Positions 39,947 through 52,432 of a stretch of 64,000 nucleotides of DNA are shown piece by piece. Positions within the stretch are counted from its first letter, which is position 1, and each line of letters begins with the position of its first letter. Source of the DNA: Cryptomeria japonica (lineage: Eukaryota > Streptophyta > Pinopsida > Cupressales > Cupressaceae); NCBI RefSeq assembly GCF_030272615.1, contig NC_081413.1, forward strand, positions 553,993,136 through 554,057,135. Reading direction: 5' to 3'. The notes under the pieces were generated by a model. It made no database searches and was not told the DNA's origin. It saw only the letters and a list, made by a program, of their open reading frames with translations. The translations under genes and the position numbers were made by a program.

Positions 39947-42900
39947 TTACAAGTCCTTTTCAGCATCTTCGGCCTCTTGCACTTTTTGCTCGGTTGCAAC
40001 CTCTTGTAACTGCTCCGGAGCATCTTCTTCCTGCACCGCATATTTTTTGGACCACTCTTGGAAAACATCATCGGTAGGCCATGAGTAGCCAATAATCTTT
40101 TTCTTCAACTTTAATAGCTTTTTCCAAGAGTTCCTTATTTTCCTCACTTCTGACTCCAAGAAACCATAATGTGATTTGATCTTTTCTATTCCTCAATTGT
40201 TTTAACAAACAGTGAGGTGTCATCTTTATTGATTATTTCATTTACCCTTAGAGACAGATTAGCTCCTAACTCATCCAGCCATACCTATTTGTCCTTTATC
40301 TGATTTTGGTTGACAAAACCTCCAGGAAACAATTCAAATTTGTGCTCAGTATACTCTTTTCTATATAAATTAGCCTTCCTTTCCACATTGGCTTTCCCTT
40401 CTGCCAACTTTGTCAAACCTTTGGTCAATTCACATGTGGATTTGATAATGGCATCGGATCCAGCTTCATCATAAGATACACACATGAATTCTAAATCTAC
40501 TTCCCTCGGGATCCACTTATTTAGAATAGGCTCTAGAATGGCCTTGTCCTCATTTAACTCACAAAGAGTGTCAAAAATTCTCTTCATATTGATATGTACC
40601 ATGGGAGCATCAATGGTATCAGCAAAACTCAAAATTGTAGCCTTTATCTTCTCCTCATACTTATTTGCAAATAAGGCCTAAGCCTGTTTCAACTTTTCCA
40701 ATTCATGTTGATAAGTCTCAGCTGGTTGAAAACCAGAAGGCATAGGAGAAGGAGGGAATTCTATGATGGGACTAGTAGGTGGGGGCCTTGCTGGAGAAGA
40801 AGAAATTGCCAAGGTAGAGGACTCACCTCCTTGGTATTGTCCCATCGGCTGACTTTGAAGTTTGGCAATGATAGTGTCCTTACTGGCTACCTCCTTTTTG
40901 GCTTCATTATAAGCCTTTAAAATTGTTTCCAACCTAATTTGGAGATCAGCCTTTTCTTTTGCTTCCTTCTCTGCTACTACTACATTGAACTTAGCAGTCT
41001 CTAAAATAGTACTAGCTGCTTCCACTACCTCTGTATCCTGAACTCTTCTGACTATCATAGCTCCTAGAAGGTTAGACTGTGAGGTATCTTTCCTTCTTCT
41101 ACCTTCATCTCTTTTAAGGGACCACATAACCAGAGAAGCGTCATCTTTGCTGAATACCACTCCCTTCATTGGCTTAGTTTTTTTTTCTAACTACTTCAAG
41201 AAACAATGCATCAGCTATATCCCATTCAGGGAGGATTAGCACACCAGCCTTATCCACCATCTCTCTTCCAGCCTCAAGAGTGATAGCTTTGAACTCAGCC
41301 ATCATTTCTTTTTTAACCTCTTCCTCCACTTGAGCTGCATCCCTGAGAGGTTGTTCATTTACCCTTTGCTCACATCTGATCTTGAATTGATCAATATTTT
41401 GCTTCCATAGAAACTACATAAAAGCTCCTGATGTGACAAAATTGTTGTCAGCTAGGAATTCTTCACTAGCTTTTTTGACAGTAATGTCCAATTCTTTTCC
41501 ATGTATCTCACCATCAGTTACATCTATTTCAACACAGGGTGGCTCTTCTAGCATTCCTTCTTGAGTCTCATTGTAGGTGTAGGCAATTTCACCCAGACTC
41601 CCCACATCAGTTTGAGTTTCTTTACCTGTCCTCAACCTCTTAAGCAAATCTTGAATCTCAATAGTATCTTCAATGGCCCTTTTCCCTCTAGAAGTAGAAG
41701 GTTCACCTGTTACTAGCATCATTACAATATACTTAGATCGCTTATGCATTATATAATCACCTAGTGGAATAGCCTTAGCAAAGGTAGGCTTGGCTTGGAC
41801 CAATTTAGCCCTGTCAGGATAATTCTACATTATGGCTTCTCTTTTTTCCTTCGGGGTTTGCATTAAATCTTCAAAATAAATAATTAAGAATTTAACCTTT
41901 TCTTCAAAAGGGGTAAAACTAGAGAGAGGATCATAACTAGAATCAAATTGATGGATAAATTCAAGGGCTCTTCTGTATGCAATCCACTTCTCCTTCCTCA
42001 ACTCCTGCTCATCTAGACTAAATTCATTCCTGATCAAATCTTCAGGGAATTGGAATTGGTGAGGCCTGATTTTACAAACTGCTCTCTTCCTGAACATGCC
42101 GTTGAAGAAATCTTCAGGGTCGGCACACCTTGACACTGTAGTTGATAACATGTATGGTTTAAATAATTCTTCAAAATACTTCCATCCACCTTTGGTAATT
42201 ACAAAATGATGAGCCATGGTGATGGTTGGGAAAATTGTCCCTTTACCCCTGTTAGTTAACTCGGCCTCCTGCACTCCTCCAATCTGTCTTAATACTTCTG
42301 CAATCCCTATCTTTAATGGAACCTGATAGGGCAGTAGATAAGGGGTACCCCTAAATCCAAACACTCTAAAAATAGTAGAAACAGGATATAGATACATATC
42401 TCCCTAGTTATGAACAATCTTGATATCCTCTGCAAATTCTTTGGGCCTAAGGATTCCAAAAGAGCCTTGGGAATCCTAGGGTTTTCTACACACAAGAGAA
42501 CTCTAATTTTAGATGTAAAGCATCTATCAAACTTCAGATAACTTGCATCCTCTCTATCCCAAGATAGAACAGTACTCCACAATTGCACTGTCATCTCCTC
42601 TTTATCCTTGACCTTAACCAGGTCCATGAGGAAAGGAGCGAAGTCAAATGTTATGGCCAAGAAAGGGTTCAAAATTTGGGCAATCATTAACATATAATGG
42701 ACGAGCATGTTTTTCTCAGCATCTTCTCCAAAAATTTGACACAGTGTCCAGTACATACCCTTAGCTCTCAAGGTAAATAAATTCAGGGAAAATGGCTCCA
42801 TTGTGCTAGGGCCTACAACTGTTAATCCCCCTATTTTGACAAAAAATTCTCTCAATGGGCCACTCCTAAGATGATCTCTTTGGGCATTGTAAACTTGGGT

Positions 42901-43392
42901 TAATGCCTCAAAATCAATAGGCTCAAGGTAGCTAGAAGCTTCACTAAGCTTGAAGATATTCCTAAATTCATCATCTTTGATTTTGACAAGGGTTGATCCC
43001 TTTATGTTTCTAATGCATCTGGCAGCAGGGTCATAATTTTGCGCAATTAGGGTCAACAGATCTACATCCATGAAAACACCTGGGACCACAAGCTTCCCTA
43101 CATCTAAATTCCAGATACTATTCATAGGGGAAGGGGCATGTCTCTGACCAAAACCCACTTTAAACAAACTGAGACCGGATATCCCTATTTCAGGGTCCCT
43201 CAACCAATTTCCTTTATCATATAAACCATCCCCAATTTTCAAACAGGGGTTTTTTGGCACTAACTCCTTGGCCCTAGCCCCGACATTGGTCGACATGGTT
43301 AACTGCTCAAGAAAGTCATCACAAATATTTTGGTCTTGGTAATTTACCTTCCCTGTTAATTCTCTTCTGGGTCCCATTTTAGGAGTATGCAA
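39947..43392 (-). pseudogene. ORF-A, unknown protein paralogous to ORF-B (broken)
   Basis: A minus-strand reading of about 1150 codons that I do not recognise. The start at 43392 gives MHTPKMGPRRELTGK; the first 350 residues are open. The next frame resumes at 42397 (VFGFRGTPYLLPYQVPLK), then 41803, then 41169 and 40632. Breaks: frame change near 42400, stops at 41825 and 41414, a frameshift in a T run near 41180, stops at 40678 and 40285. Its N-terminal block (APSPMNSIWNLDVGKL, VFMDVDLL, NYDP..R.I) and central blocks match ORF-B. The C-terminal third is Glu/Lys-rich, probably coiled coil, with a Pro/Ser-rich linker near 40750. No signal peptide or transmembrane segment is evident. Confidence 0.75.
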
Positions 43393-43736
43393 CTAAGCCA
43401 ATTATCAATCAAAGCAATTTTCTAACAGGACAAGACCACAATTCAATAATCTTTAAGGAATGGGTAAACAAAGAGCAAGAGAACCTGATTTCAGTTTGCA
43501 AACTTCTACTCTGCACCAGCTCTCTCTGCAACTTCTTCTGTGAAATGATACCCTCATTCAATTGATGTGGGGATATATATGGAAATTTGGCTCCTTAACT
43601 GCGACATTAACACCGCACACTTCCGTCGTCCCTTCAGAATTGAATTCATGAAAGAATTCAAAAATTTGGCTCCAATGAATCAAAACTGCTCTGAGTATTT
43701 TTTATTTTGCTCTTTCACTACTTCGCAGAGTGTAAA
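43393..43736 (-). other. Upstream region of ORF-A
   Basis: Non-coding 344 bp between the ORF-A start and the solo LTR. It is presumably the ORF-A 5' flank, now cut by the LTR insertion. No clear promoter element was seen. Confidence 0.4.
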
Positions 43737-44542
43737 TGTTGGCATATGCACACTCCAATGAGACATTGTATGTGATTGAAGGTTTTTTCATTGATGGCAA
43801 CCTTACAATCCTATGGCATCGTCAAGGCATTACACCGGCAATGCATTACACCAGCATCAGCAGATCACACTCTACACCGGCACCGGCAGAAAAAGGAAGC
43901 ATATCGGCACAAAGGCCGACAAGATTTTTGTTATATTACACTTTTATTTATTATTGTAAAAACCTTGTAAGCTGACTTGATATCATTGTAAAATGACTCT
44001 TAATTATAAAAGAGATAATTGTAGACATTTGGTAAGGAAGTGATGTAAGCGACAAAGTAAGGAGAAAAAGATTAGGCAGACCTATCATGTGAAATATAGG
44101 TTAAGGGGTATATGTAAAGAACAGAGCAGAAACCGGTACTGAATCTGGCATTGAAGATGCTATTGTAAAGTAGTACAAGCTATTGGATTTGTATAATCCA
44201 CATTGTAAGTCAGTGAGACTTCCCATTTGAGCAGTGAGCTCTAGGCACTTGGCCTTCCTGCATGTGCAGGCCCCTATTGTAAGTAATATTCTCTTATTGG
44301 CCAGTAAGTGAATATTGTGGGTCACAAATCCCATCGAGGTTTTTCCCACACCGGGTTTCCTCGTTAAATCATTATGTTATGGTGTGATTTTCATGTGGTT
44401 TCTTTCATTTATGTTTATTGCATTATTTCTTGCATACCGGTACACTGTTATAATATGTTCTACATGTTTTAAGATAAGAAATTCTAATTACCAGTCAGAT
44501 ACTGATTCACCCCCCCTCTTAGTATCTGTGGGAATCCTAATA
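43737..44542 (+). mobile_element. Solo Copia LTR 2 in the CACTA
   Basis: An 806-bp LTR starts TGTTGGCATATGC and ends CCTAATA, with TSD GTAAA at 43732-43736 and 44543-44547. It is the same family as 8328-9129, with the same ends and the same order of blocks. No internal region remains. Confidence 0.95.
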
Positions 44543-44639
44543 GTAAAGATCTTACATGTTCATCTAGCGAAAAGATGCCAACCATTGGATCAGATAGAAC
44601 TTGCACCACTTTTACCCTTTTGACTCTTCCTTGCTTGGC

Positions 44640-45830
44640 AATAGGTTGAAAATCCTTTCGCTATTTCGCAATGGGTAACCATCTTGCATCTTGACCTCAC
44701 GAAGCTATGCTAGCTATCCAATCAACTGAAACTTGATCGATCTTTACATTGTCCTAACCTGACAGTTTATATCACTAATCGCGTTCAAAATGATTAACGC
44801 TAACCGTTTTCGCTATTTTGCGAACGGTAACCATCATGCATTTAAAGGTTGTGAAATAACGCCCGTCGTTAGATCCTTCTTGAGATGCCCTTCCTTTAAC
44901 AACCTATTAGAACCGACAGATGTGGGCCCTTTGAATCAGCGCCATTCACTTTGCCATTCGATCCCTCTTGAACTGACGTGTCAACTTCCTACTCGATGAA
45001 AGACTTCAGCGGGATCCACTTCTGAAATGCCACCTGTGCCTGACAGGTCACCTCTTTGTCTTCAGTTTATATCATTTTGTTTGTTGGGCCCACCAATTGG
45101 TTGCCAAGTTTGTTCTTTGTTTTACATGATCTGGAGGACACGTGTAACCTTTTGATTTGTGATCCCTACCTCCTGGACTGCTCACTTGGAATGCCATGTC
45201 ATTTCGCCACTTCACGAAAACTAACTCTCGAGCATCTTTGGGTTGTGAATCAACGTAGGCCATTGATTACTCTGAACCACTCACTCTTTACTCGTTAGAA
45301 AACCCACCGGCTTCTGGGACCCACCACAACCTTTCACTATTTTACAATAGTTAAAACACATGCGCTTTGATCTCATGAAATAACGAGGGCCATCCAATCA
45401 GATAGAACATGATCGGTCTTTAATCTTCAGACGAAGCTTGGACGTTGGGCCCACCAAACCCTTTTGCTATTTCACAGAAGGGTAAAACTCGGTTATCTTT
45501 GTCTCGTGAAACAACGTGGGGCGTCAAATCTCAGGGACTTGCACTGTTGTTACTCTTTCTACTAACCACTTCACCCAGGCCCACCATCTTTTCGCCATTT
45601 CACAACTTGTAAACCACGAGCATCTTTAGGTTGCGAATCAACATGGGTTGTTGATCTCTTTCCAAACCGATTGCCCTTTAGCCAAGAAAGAAGTCCTCAT
45701 CGCTGGGTCCCACCAAACCTTTTCACTGCTTCGCGATAGGTAACTTTTGGGCATGTTGAGTTCGTGAATCCACACGGGCCATCCGATTGACTGAGAGTTG
45801 CGCGACAATTACAAGGCCCGACAGTCATTA
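44640..45830 (+). repeat. Diverged tandem array, unit about 131 bp
   Basis: The core TTCGCTATTTCGC-like word recurs at 44657, 44809, 45203, 45333, 45464, 45591 and 45722. The last five are 127-131 bp apart, and 44809 to 45203 equals three units. Each unit carries GGGCCCACCAA before the core, then GGTAAC, then GTTGTGAA(A/T)(T/C)AACG about 40 bp further. In some units the core and the GTGAAATAACG word can pair as a short imperfect hairpin. The array is more GC-rich than its flanks and non-coding. Confidence 0.85.
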
Positions 45831-47066
45831 GAAAAGGCAATTTAAAGGTGAATAAAAATTAAAACATTTAAAAGGACCGCCTAGGTAAAAAACAACAGGG
45901 GGAACACTTTGCATGACAAAAGGACCCATTACTTAAGTGAATAAAGTAACACGGAAATAGAATTATAAGGGTTTTTTCTCAGACATTTTGAAAGTGATTA
46001 AACCTAAACCCTAAACCATCTTTAGGACCCAAAGCAATAGAAGTCACAAGGCCATACCAGACCCAAGAATTTCATAGACTTGGCCAATTATGGAAAAGAA
46101 TACCCATTTTTTAAACAATGATAACAGTAACCTCTGGAACTTTATCTCTTCCCTCAAAAATGAAACTTGCCATTTGAATTCCTTTCTCATATTGATTAGC
46201 TTAATAATATTTGTTCAATGTTTTTTATCGTTAAAAGATTACCTTCCTTTTAGATAAATTAGTTAGATTCTTATTATGTTGAAGAACATTTAGTTAGTTT
46301 TCTCCTTCAACTGAAGTAGTTATGTTTTATTTTGAAATGCTCAATTTCTTATCTTAATATAGATCACAATTTATTTTCTTTAACTATAGAATTAATGGAA
46401 TATTACATATGATATCAAAGCAACCAAGTTCGACATTGAACCTCAGGCTTTCCACCTATAAACAAAACTATATACATATGCAGGCGCACCATGGTTGAGA
46501 TAATATGCATGCGCACTATATACAAAACTATATTCACAAGTAAATCTTTTATTCAAATCCACAATATGAAACACAGAGTTTTACTGGAAGAACACAAGTA
46601 ACCTTATCTCCTTTAGATAATATCACAAGCAACTGCCTACAGAAAGATGCAGTAATCCACAGCATATACACAAAGGAAAGACGACTGATTATATTATGTA
46701 TGTTTGTAAAATGGTACAATAGAAAGCCTAAGGCTATATTCTACTTCTTCTCTAATGATCCTTATTGTTACAAAAATTCCCTCATTTATATGAGGGTATA
46801 CATTGTCACCAAGCATTGTGGCTTTTCAGCACATAACTATTAATTAGCACTTTTGTTAACAAACTGGAAGATAAACAAGTTCAACATTCCTATGTGTTCA
46901 ATGTACTTATCATCTTTATACATTAGAATGTCATTTTTAGTGTCCTCATGTCGCTTTCTGTCTGGAAATGATTGGATAGAATATTGTTAACAGAAAGTGA
47001 CAAATCTTTGTCTCGATCCAACTCTGCTACTGCTCGATTCTTCTCATCACTGAACTCTTGTTTCCA
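45831..47066 (+). other. Non-coding, between the 131-bp array and ORF-B
   Basis: AT-rich. Contains the second copy of the 40-bp direct repeat (46462-46501). The last 500 bp is presumably the 3' flank of minus-strand ORF-B. No gene seen. Confidence 0.5.
46462..46501 (+). repeat. 40-bp dispersed direct repeat, copy 2
   Basis: Partner of 36253-36292. A further partial echo, ACTATATACAAAACTATATTCAC, follows at about 46515. Confidence 0.85.
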
Positions 47067-49989
47067 CTATTCCAACGATACTAACTCACCATTACTGTAA
47101 AAAGAGGGCACCCTAGGGGTATTCCCATCGTCTAGCCTCTGATGCTCTTTCCTTAATTGATTTGCCAAATCATCATGGGACTTCAAGTGAGCCTCGGCTT
47201 CAATTTTCTCACCTAGATTCATCAGACTATTGTCATTCATCAAGCCTTCCAACTGAGACCTAAGCCTTTCATGCTCTTTCACAGCTTTGACTGTTCCAGT
47301 GTATGTCTTCCAATAGATTTCTACAACCTGCATCATACTTTTGAATCTATGGTCAACGACCTGGAGAACTAACTTATCCATCTTTTGTTGTTCCTTTTTT
47401 AGTTGTCGAGATGTCTTTTCGGCCCTGTTCCTCCAATACATACCGTTTGTCAAGGCATCCATGGCATCTCTGTCAACACCATATGTCATCCCTGTTTGAC
47501 TGGTACCTGTATCAATCTGAAGAAATCTTGCTTGCAGCCTCTATTTTTCTTCATCGATTTTCTCATATAGGCTTCTGTATGTACAATTTTCTTGGACCAG
47601 AAACTCTATCTGATCTTGGTTCATTTTAGCGACATCCAAATTTAGTTTGGCAGTTAATCTAGGGTCGGTCTTTCCAACCTGCTGCACGATCAAATGTCCA
47701 AAAGCTTCTTCTGTATCAACCAATATAGGTCTTTTATCTTTGGGATAGATAGCCCACTGTAAAAGAGCCTTCTGATCTGGATCATATCCTGATCCTCTAA
47801 AGAGTTTATCAATCTCTTTTGGCATCATTTGCCTACTGGGGTCTTGTTTCTTGAGGAATCCATCAAACAACAAGGTAGAGTTCATGTCCTATCTAGAGTA
47901 TAATAGCACACCAGCTTCCTTAAGCATCTGTCTTCCCTTCTGAGGTCTCATTTCTCTCATCACAAGATCCATCTCCTCTTGTAACTTTTGAAGTTGCTGC
48001 TCTTCTTCACTATTTCTCATGTTATTCCTAATTTGAGATCCTTTATGTTGATAGAGGAATGCGGTGAACTCCTTGGAAGCAATGAAGTCACTATCAGCAA
48101 TGAAGTCCTCATGCTCCAGGAATCTGATGTCAGCCACTTCTCAGACATTCAGTTGTCTTGTTGCCAAGTCTATCGGTGTATCCTCTACATAACTAGGGGG
48201 TAATCCTCTCAAGGAGTGAATGGAACGATGCCAGACGTGGAAGCAGGAGACATATGAGCCAAAGGCTCTGTATTCCTAATAGTATCAATGTAATCCCTAA
48301 AAACATGAGGTGAGACTCCCTCAAGTATTTCCAATTCATGCTCCACAAGTTTGTTGGCCAACTCCAAGGGGTCTTCAATCTTTTGTAGCACATTCTCATC
48401 CATTTTCCTTCTATAAAGCTTCCATTTATAAGCCTGCATTGCTTTCTCAAACTTTATTCGCTTCACTCTGGCCTCTTCTCTGCCAATGTTCTTAATGAGT
48501 TCATCCGATAGGTAAGATTTATGCTCTCTAGCCTTTAGGTTTTGTGATGACCGGGCTATCCTTATGTATCCTTCAGGATCAAAATTGGGCCTTGGATCCC
48601 CCATAGCCATGCCATAATAATCCAATTTTGTCTGTAGCAAGCCATAACTCTTTGAACTTTTCACAATAAAATCTGAAAATACTAACAACCCAAGTACAAT
48701 TGATTGTTTTCCATGGCTTGCCAGATGTTCTGTACTCACTATTGATAGTTGCCTCACAATTTCCAAACAAGCCACTCTGTTAGGGACTGTAAGTGGTAGT
48801 AAGTATGGTCTCCCTTTGAACCCGTATACCCTGACTTGTGTGCAGTCTGAAAAACAATACCAATCTCCCCAATTGTGTTCAATTGAGGGATCTTCAGTGA
48901 AATCTTTTGGTCTTAGGAATCTTTGAACCTCTGGTGCAAGGGCATGATCGCACGGGCATCCCAACAGTAAATATAATGGCTTGATAAAGAACTCCTCAAA
49001 ATGCCAATATTGATTATTCACATACCTCTGGTCCCATGAAGAAACCCATAGTTGCACTGGTTTTCTCATTCCAGCATTGTCATATGTCCTGACACATAAC
49101 TCTTCTGGCCATAACCCTTCACTTGGCCCACATACAATAGCATATGCATAAGTAAGGAATAATGCTTGAAATGAACATTGATGACATCCCCCTTTAACTT
49201 TTCTAACCCATGATTCAAAACCTCAACCAAATAAGCAAAAAAATCAAAGAAGCAGGGGTCCTCAGATTGCAAATCGGCACAAATGACCATGGCTGCAATA
49301 TCCATCAAAGGATGGGCTTTTATCCCTAGCACTTGGGCAACATAGTAATAGGTATACTTGAAATATGGATGGAAAGAGTTGACATCATAGGGAGCTTTGT
49401 CATCCTGACCTAGTGGCACTAAGGACCCTGCATTCCTAGGTCTATGTATAGGGAGTCTCCACATTTTGTAAATGTGCTCTAGGTTAAAATATTCACTTGT
49501 TAACTTCTTGAGGTCAATCAATTCTTCAAATCCCCAATCCAACTCAAACATGGTGTCAATAACCTCCTTTGTGATTGCAAGAATTAGCTCACCCATGTAG
49601 TTATATATGGTCCTGGTTTTAGGGTCATAATTGTTTGCCAATGCCTTCATGAGCTCCACATTCACGAATACATTAGCCATAGCTAACCTTCCTAAGTTCA
49701 ATCACCATAAATTGTTGATAGGTTGAGGGGCAACTCTTCTGTTATACCCATATATGAATAATTCATACCCTCTCAACTCTTTCCATATGTCTCCAAGATC
49801 CTCAAACCAGTCCTCCAGGCCTTCCTCATCAGCTCTAATCTTCTTGGACCTCAAATTGGATGATGGGCACTGGTCAATCAAGTCTTGGGCCAAAGAACAC
49901 CCTTCCCTTTTCTATCTTTTAGGTTTTTCTTTTGCAGCCATAGGTTATTTTCCCTTTCTGGTCTTATTATTTTTAGATGATGATTCCAT
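47067..49989 (-). pseudogene. ORF-B, unknown protein paralogous to ORF-A (broken)
   Basis: Minus strand, about 970 codons. The start ATG at 49989 reads MESSSKNNKTRKGK, then an early stop, and the frame continues through 49893 and 49701 (LGRLAMANVFVNVELMKALA, NNYDPKTRTIYNYMGELI). A frame change near 49068 leads to 48209 (VYGFKGRPYLLPLTVPNR), and another near 48200 leads to 48137-47067. Stops lie near 49947, 49911, 49702, 47889, 47541. Shared with ORF-A in the same order: APQPINNLW, the NYDP..R.I block, V(Y/F)GF(K/R)G.PYLLP, FIADSDFIASKEFTAFL, and GR.M...AGVL. The C-terminal part is charged and coiled-coil-like. Function unknown. Confidence 0.75.
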
Positions 49990-50239
49990 TTGAATTTTGA
50001 AAAAGAGGTTTGTGTGCAAACAACTTACTTGGAATTACTGAGCTTTATCTGTGAATTCGCCCAATTCCTACTTTCAGTTCATCGCCTATGAATTCCTTAA
50101 TGTTGTGTCCTTTGATGGTTGATCCACAACTTATGGCGTATTTAATCAGTTAGTAATGGCGCTTTGGACAATGGTCACTCGGGCACACGTTTGAATTTAA
50201 TGGCGATGTGACCTTCCCTGGGATTTGTTTATGATTTTC
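49990..50239 (-). other. Upstream region of ORF-B
   Basis: Short non-coding gap between the ORF-B start and the TCGAT-rich repeats. No clear motif. Confidence 0.4.
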
Positions 50240-51025
50240 GCGGCAATCAATAATCATTTAGATGAGGATATGTCTTTCGATCATTTGTTTCTTTAGTCCA
50301 TCGATCTCTTTGTTTCTATCGACAATACTTTTGTTTCGAATATTACTTCGATCAAGTATTTTTTCCCTTCATCGAAATACTGTATTCGGTTAGTATGGCT
50401 ATCTCCTCATCGAAACATATCTGATATCCATCGGGTCTTATGTCGAAGAAACCTTGGGCTTCGATGTCCTTTATTTTTCCATCTAAATACTTCTTTCATC
50501 GATATCACTATGCCCTATTGATGAATGAGTCTATTATCTCACCGAAGCTTTTCTTTATTTTCCCTTATCATTATTCACCGATAAAGTTACATTGGCAAAA
50601 CCACGCATATCGAGAACATGCCTTTTAACCTCCTTGAAACCTATATCCTCATCGATATCTTTTATCGATGTAGCTTCCTTTTGTCTGATCGATATTATTC
50701 TTTAGATGAAAACGCTCCTTTCAGTGGGTCCTTTTTATGTTGCACCGATAGTATTATTTCCTCGAGAACTTTTCCCGTCGATGAAGACCCTCTCTTCTTT
50801 CTTTGATATCTTTTCTCGATGAAGTTTAACCTCCTCGAAACCTATATCCTCGTTGATATATTTTATTGATGTAGCTTCTTTTTGTCTGATCGATATTATT
50901 CTTTCGATGAAAACGCTCCTTTAAGTGGGTCCTTTTTATGTTGCACCGATAGTATTATTTCCTCGAGAACTTTTCCCGTCAATGAAGACCCTCTCTTCTT
51001 TTTTCAATATCTTTTGTCGATGAAG
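50240..51025 (+). repeat. TCGAT-rich subterminal block with a 201-bp tandem duplication
   Basis: Dense in TCGAT, TCGAAA and TCGATG words. Segment 50624-50824 is followed directly by a close copy at 50825-51025 (period 201 bp; TTTAACCTCCT.GAAACCTATATCCTC start). Words and composition are shared with 37480-38596. The position just inside the right CACTA end fits a subterminal repeat region. Confidence 0.85.
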
Positions 51026-51310
51026 TTATTATCTTCGGTGAGTCCTTTTAGCATTTCCTTCCTTTGATGGCTCTTTTATATCGATGATAATTATTATTTT
51101 TTTATAAAAATGATCATCGTCGGAATTACGACAAATACCAAGCTTTCGATCGACGACTTCTTTGACCATCAGCAGAGTCCATTGGATTGTCAAATTTTTG
51201 ACGGGCATGGTATCGTCGACCAATCCAATGTCGAGTTTTCAACGGTGGATTTTGTCGACACTCTAACAAAAATTCATCAAAAATCTAATAAACGGCAATC
51301 GGAAATCAGC
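51026..51310 (+). other. CACTA right subterminal region
   Basis: Non-coding. Contains TCGGAATTACGAC (51120-51132), the inverse of the left-end motif, plus many TCGAC/GTCGA words between 51145 and 51262. Candidate transposase-binding region. Confidence 0.65.
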
Positions 51311-51326
51311 TTCGAATGTACTAGTG
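51311..51326 (-). repeat. CACTA right terminal inverted repeat
   Basis: TTCGAATGTACTAGTG on the plus strand, followed by TSD TAA at 51327-51329. Confidence 0.93.
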
Positions 51327-52432
51327 TAAGCATACTCTGCAGTAACCCCAGGATCAAGAATGTGCAATCTCATATCATAAGCCACTCTCAGAGTAGCAAG
51401 AAACTCTATGTGAGAAATCTCAAATGACAAGGAAGGTCCCCAATCTCATCTATCTCTGTACCGTCGAGCATATATTGTCACACTAGTAGGCATAGGCTGA
51501 ATGATACCAAACTGTCTAAGAATGCGACTAATCAAATTTCGCTCAACAATATAAGGAGTCCGACCAATGAGATATCTACTCTGCATGATAAATGGTAATG
51601 TTCATGCATCATCCATCCATGGCTCACAATCAACATATGGTCTCTGAGTAATTTTTTCCAATGAATCAAGCACCCAGTGCCAATACTCCATCTTACCCAG
51701 CTTATGCTGAGTAAGGATACCTGCATAAAAATACACATATGGTTGTCTATCTCTACGAACTCTATGATGGATAGGCCAAGTAATAGCAATGTGCTCCCAG
51801 CACCATATCTACAATAATGTGTATCCTGTAGACAAACTAGCACTCTCATCATACACCACCTGATGAAGATCATGATATAAATGTGCAAGCATGCAAACAC
51901 CCCAAGCATATTGAGTACAATGCTGCATCATACTCAAGAGAATCTCACCCCATCCAATAGAAAAACCTCGTGATCACCTATCAGGACAAATAAATCTTCC
52001 AATCAAACTAGCAAGAATCACAGGGAGAGTCTCATAATACATCACCATATCCTCCCATCAAATCTCTCCTCTAGTGATGCTATCATCAATAAACACAACT
52101 CTGCAAGCCTCTGTCCCAACATGATCCTGAAAATCATACTACACTAACTTGCCAGACACTGGGATGTGCAGAATCCTGTAGACATCCTCGAGTGTCACAC
52201 TAATCTCACCCATGGCCAAGTGGAAAGTGTTATGCTCATTGTGCCATCTCTCGGCTAACATCATCAACAATCCTTTATTATGTGTAATCTCAGGCATATA
52301 CAATAGATGGCGTAAACCATAGGCATCTATATGTCTAACCTCAGCCTGTGTCAGCTCTGGCACTAAATGACGTACTGCCAGTAATTTCTCCTGACACTGG
52401 AGAACATCAAGTTTCTCCTATTTTTCAAATCT
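51327..52432 (-). pseudogene. Antisense PMD ORF of Tat element, plant mobile domain part
   Basis: Minus strand. Near 52360-52139 it reads ELTQAEVRHIDAYGLRHLL, then HLAMGEISVTLEDVYRILHIPVSGK, which fits the plant mobile domain pattern (hydrophobic, GE(M/I)-T-TLEDV, then PV.GK). It continues through decayed frames (YHDLHQVVYDE, LIGRTPYIVERNLIS) to the CACTA border at 51326. At least six stops occur. PMD proteins are a plant family found both in transposons and as host silencing factors such as MAIL1/MAIN. The role in a Tat element is unknown. Confidence 0.8.

Noticed and set aside
45998-46016. CTAAACCCTAAACC as an interstitial telomere repeat.
   Set aside because: Only about two units; chance occurrence is adequate.
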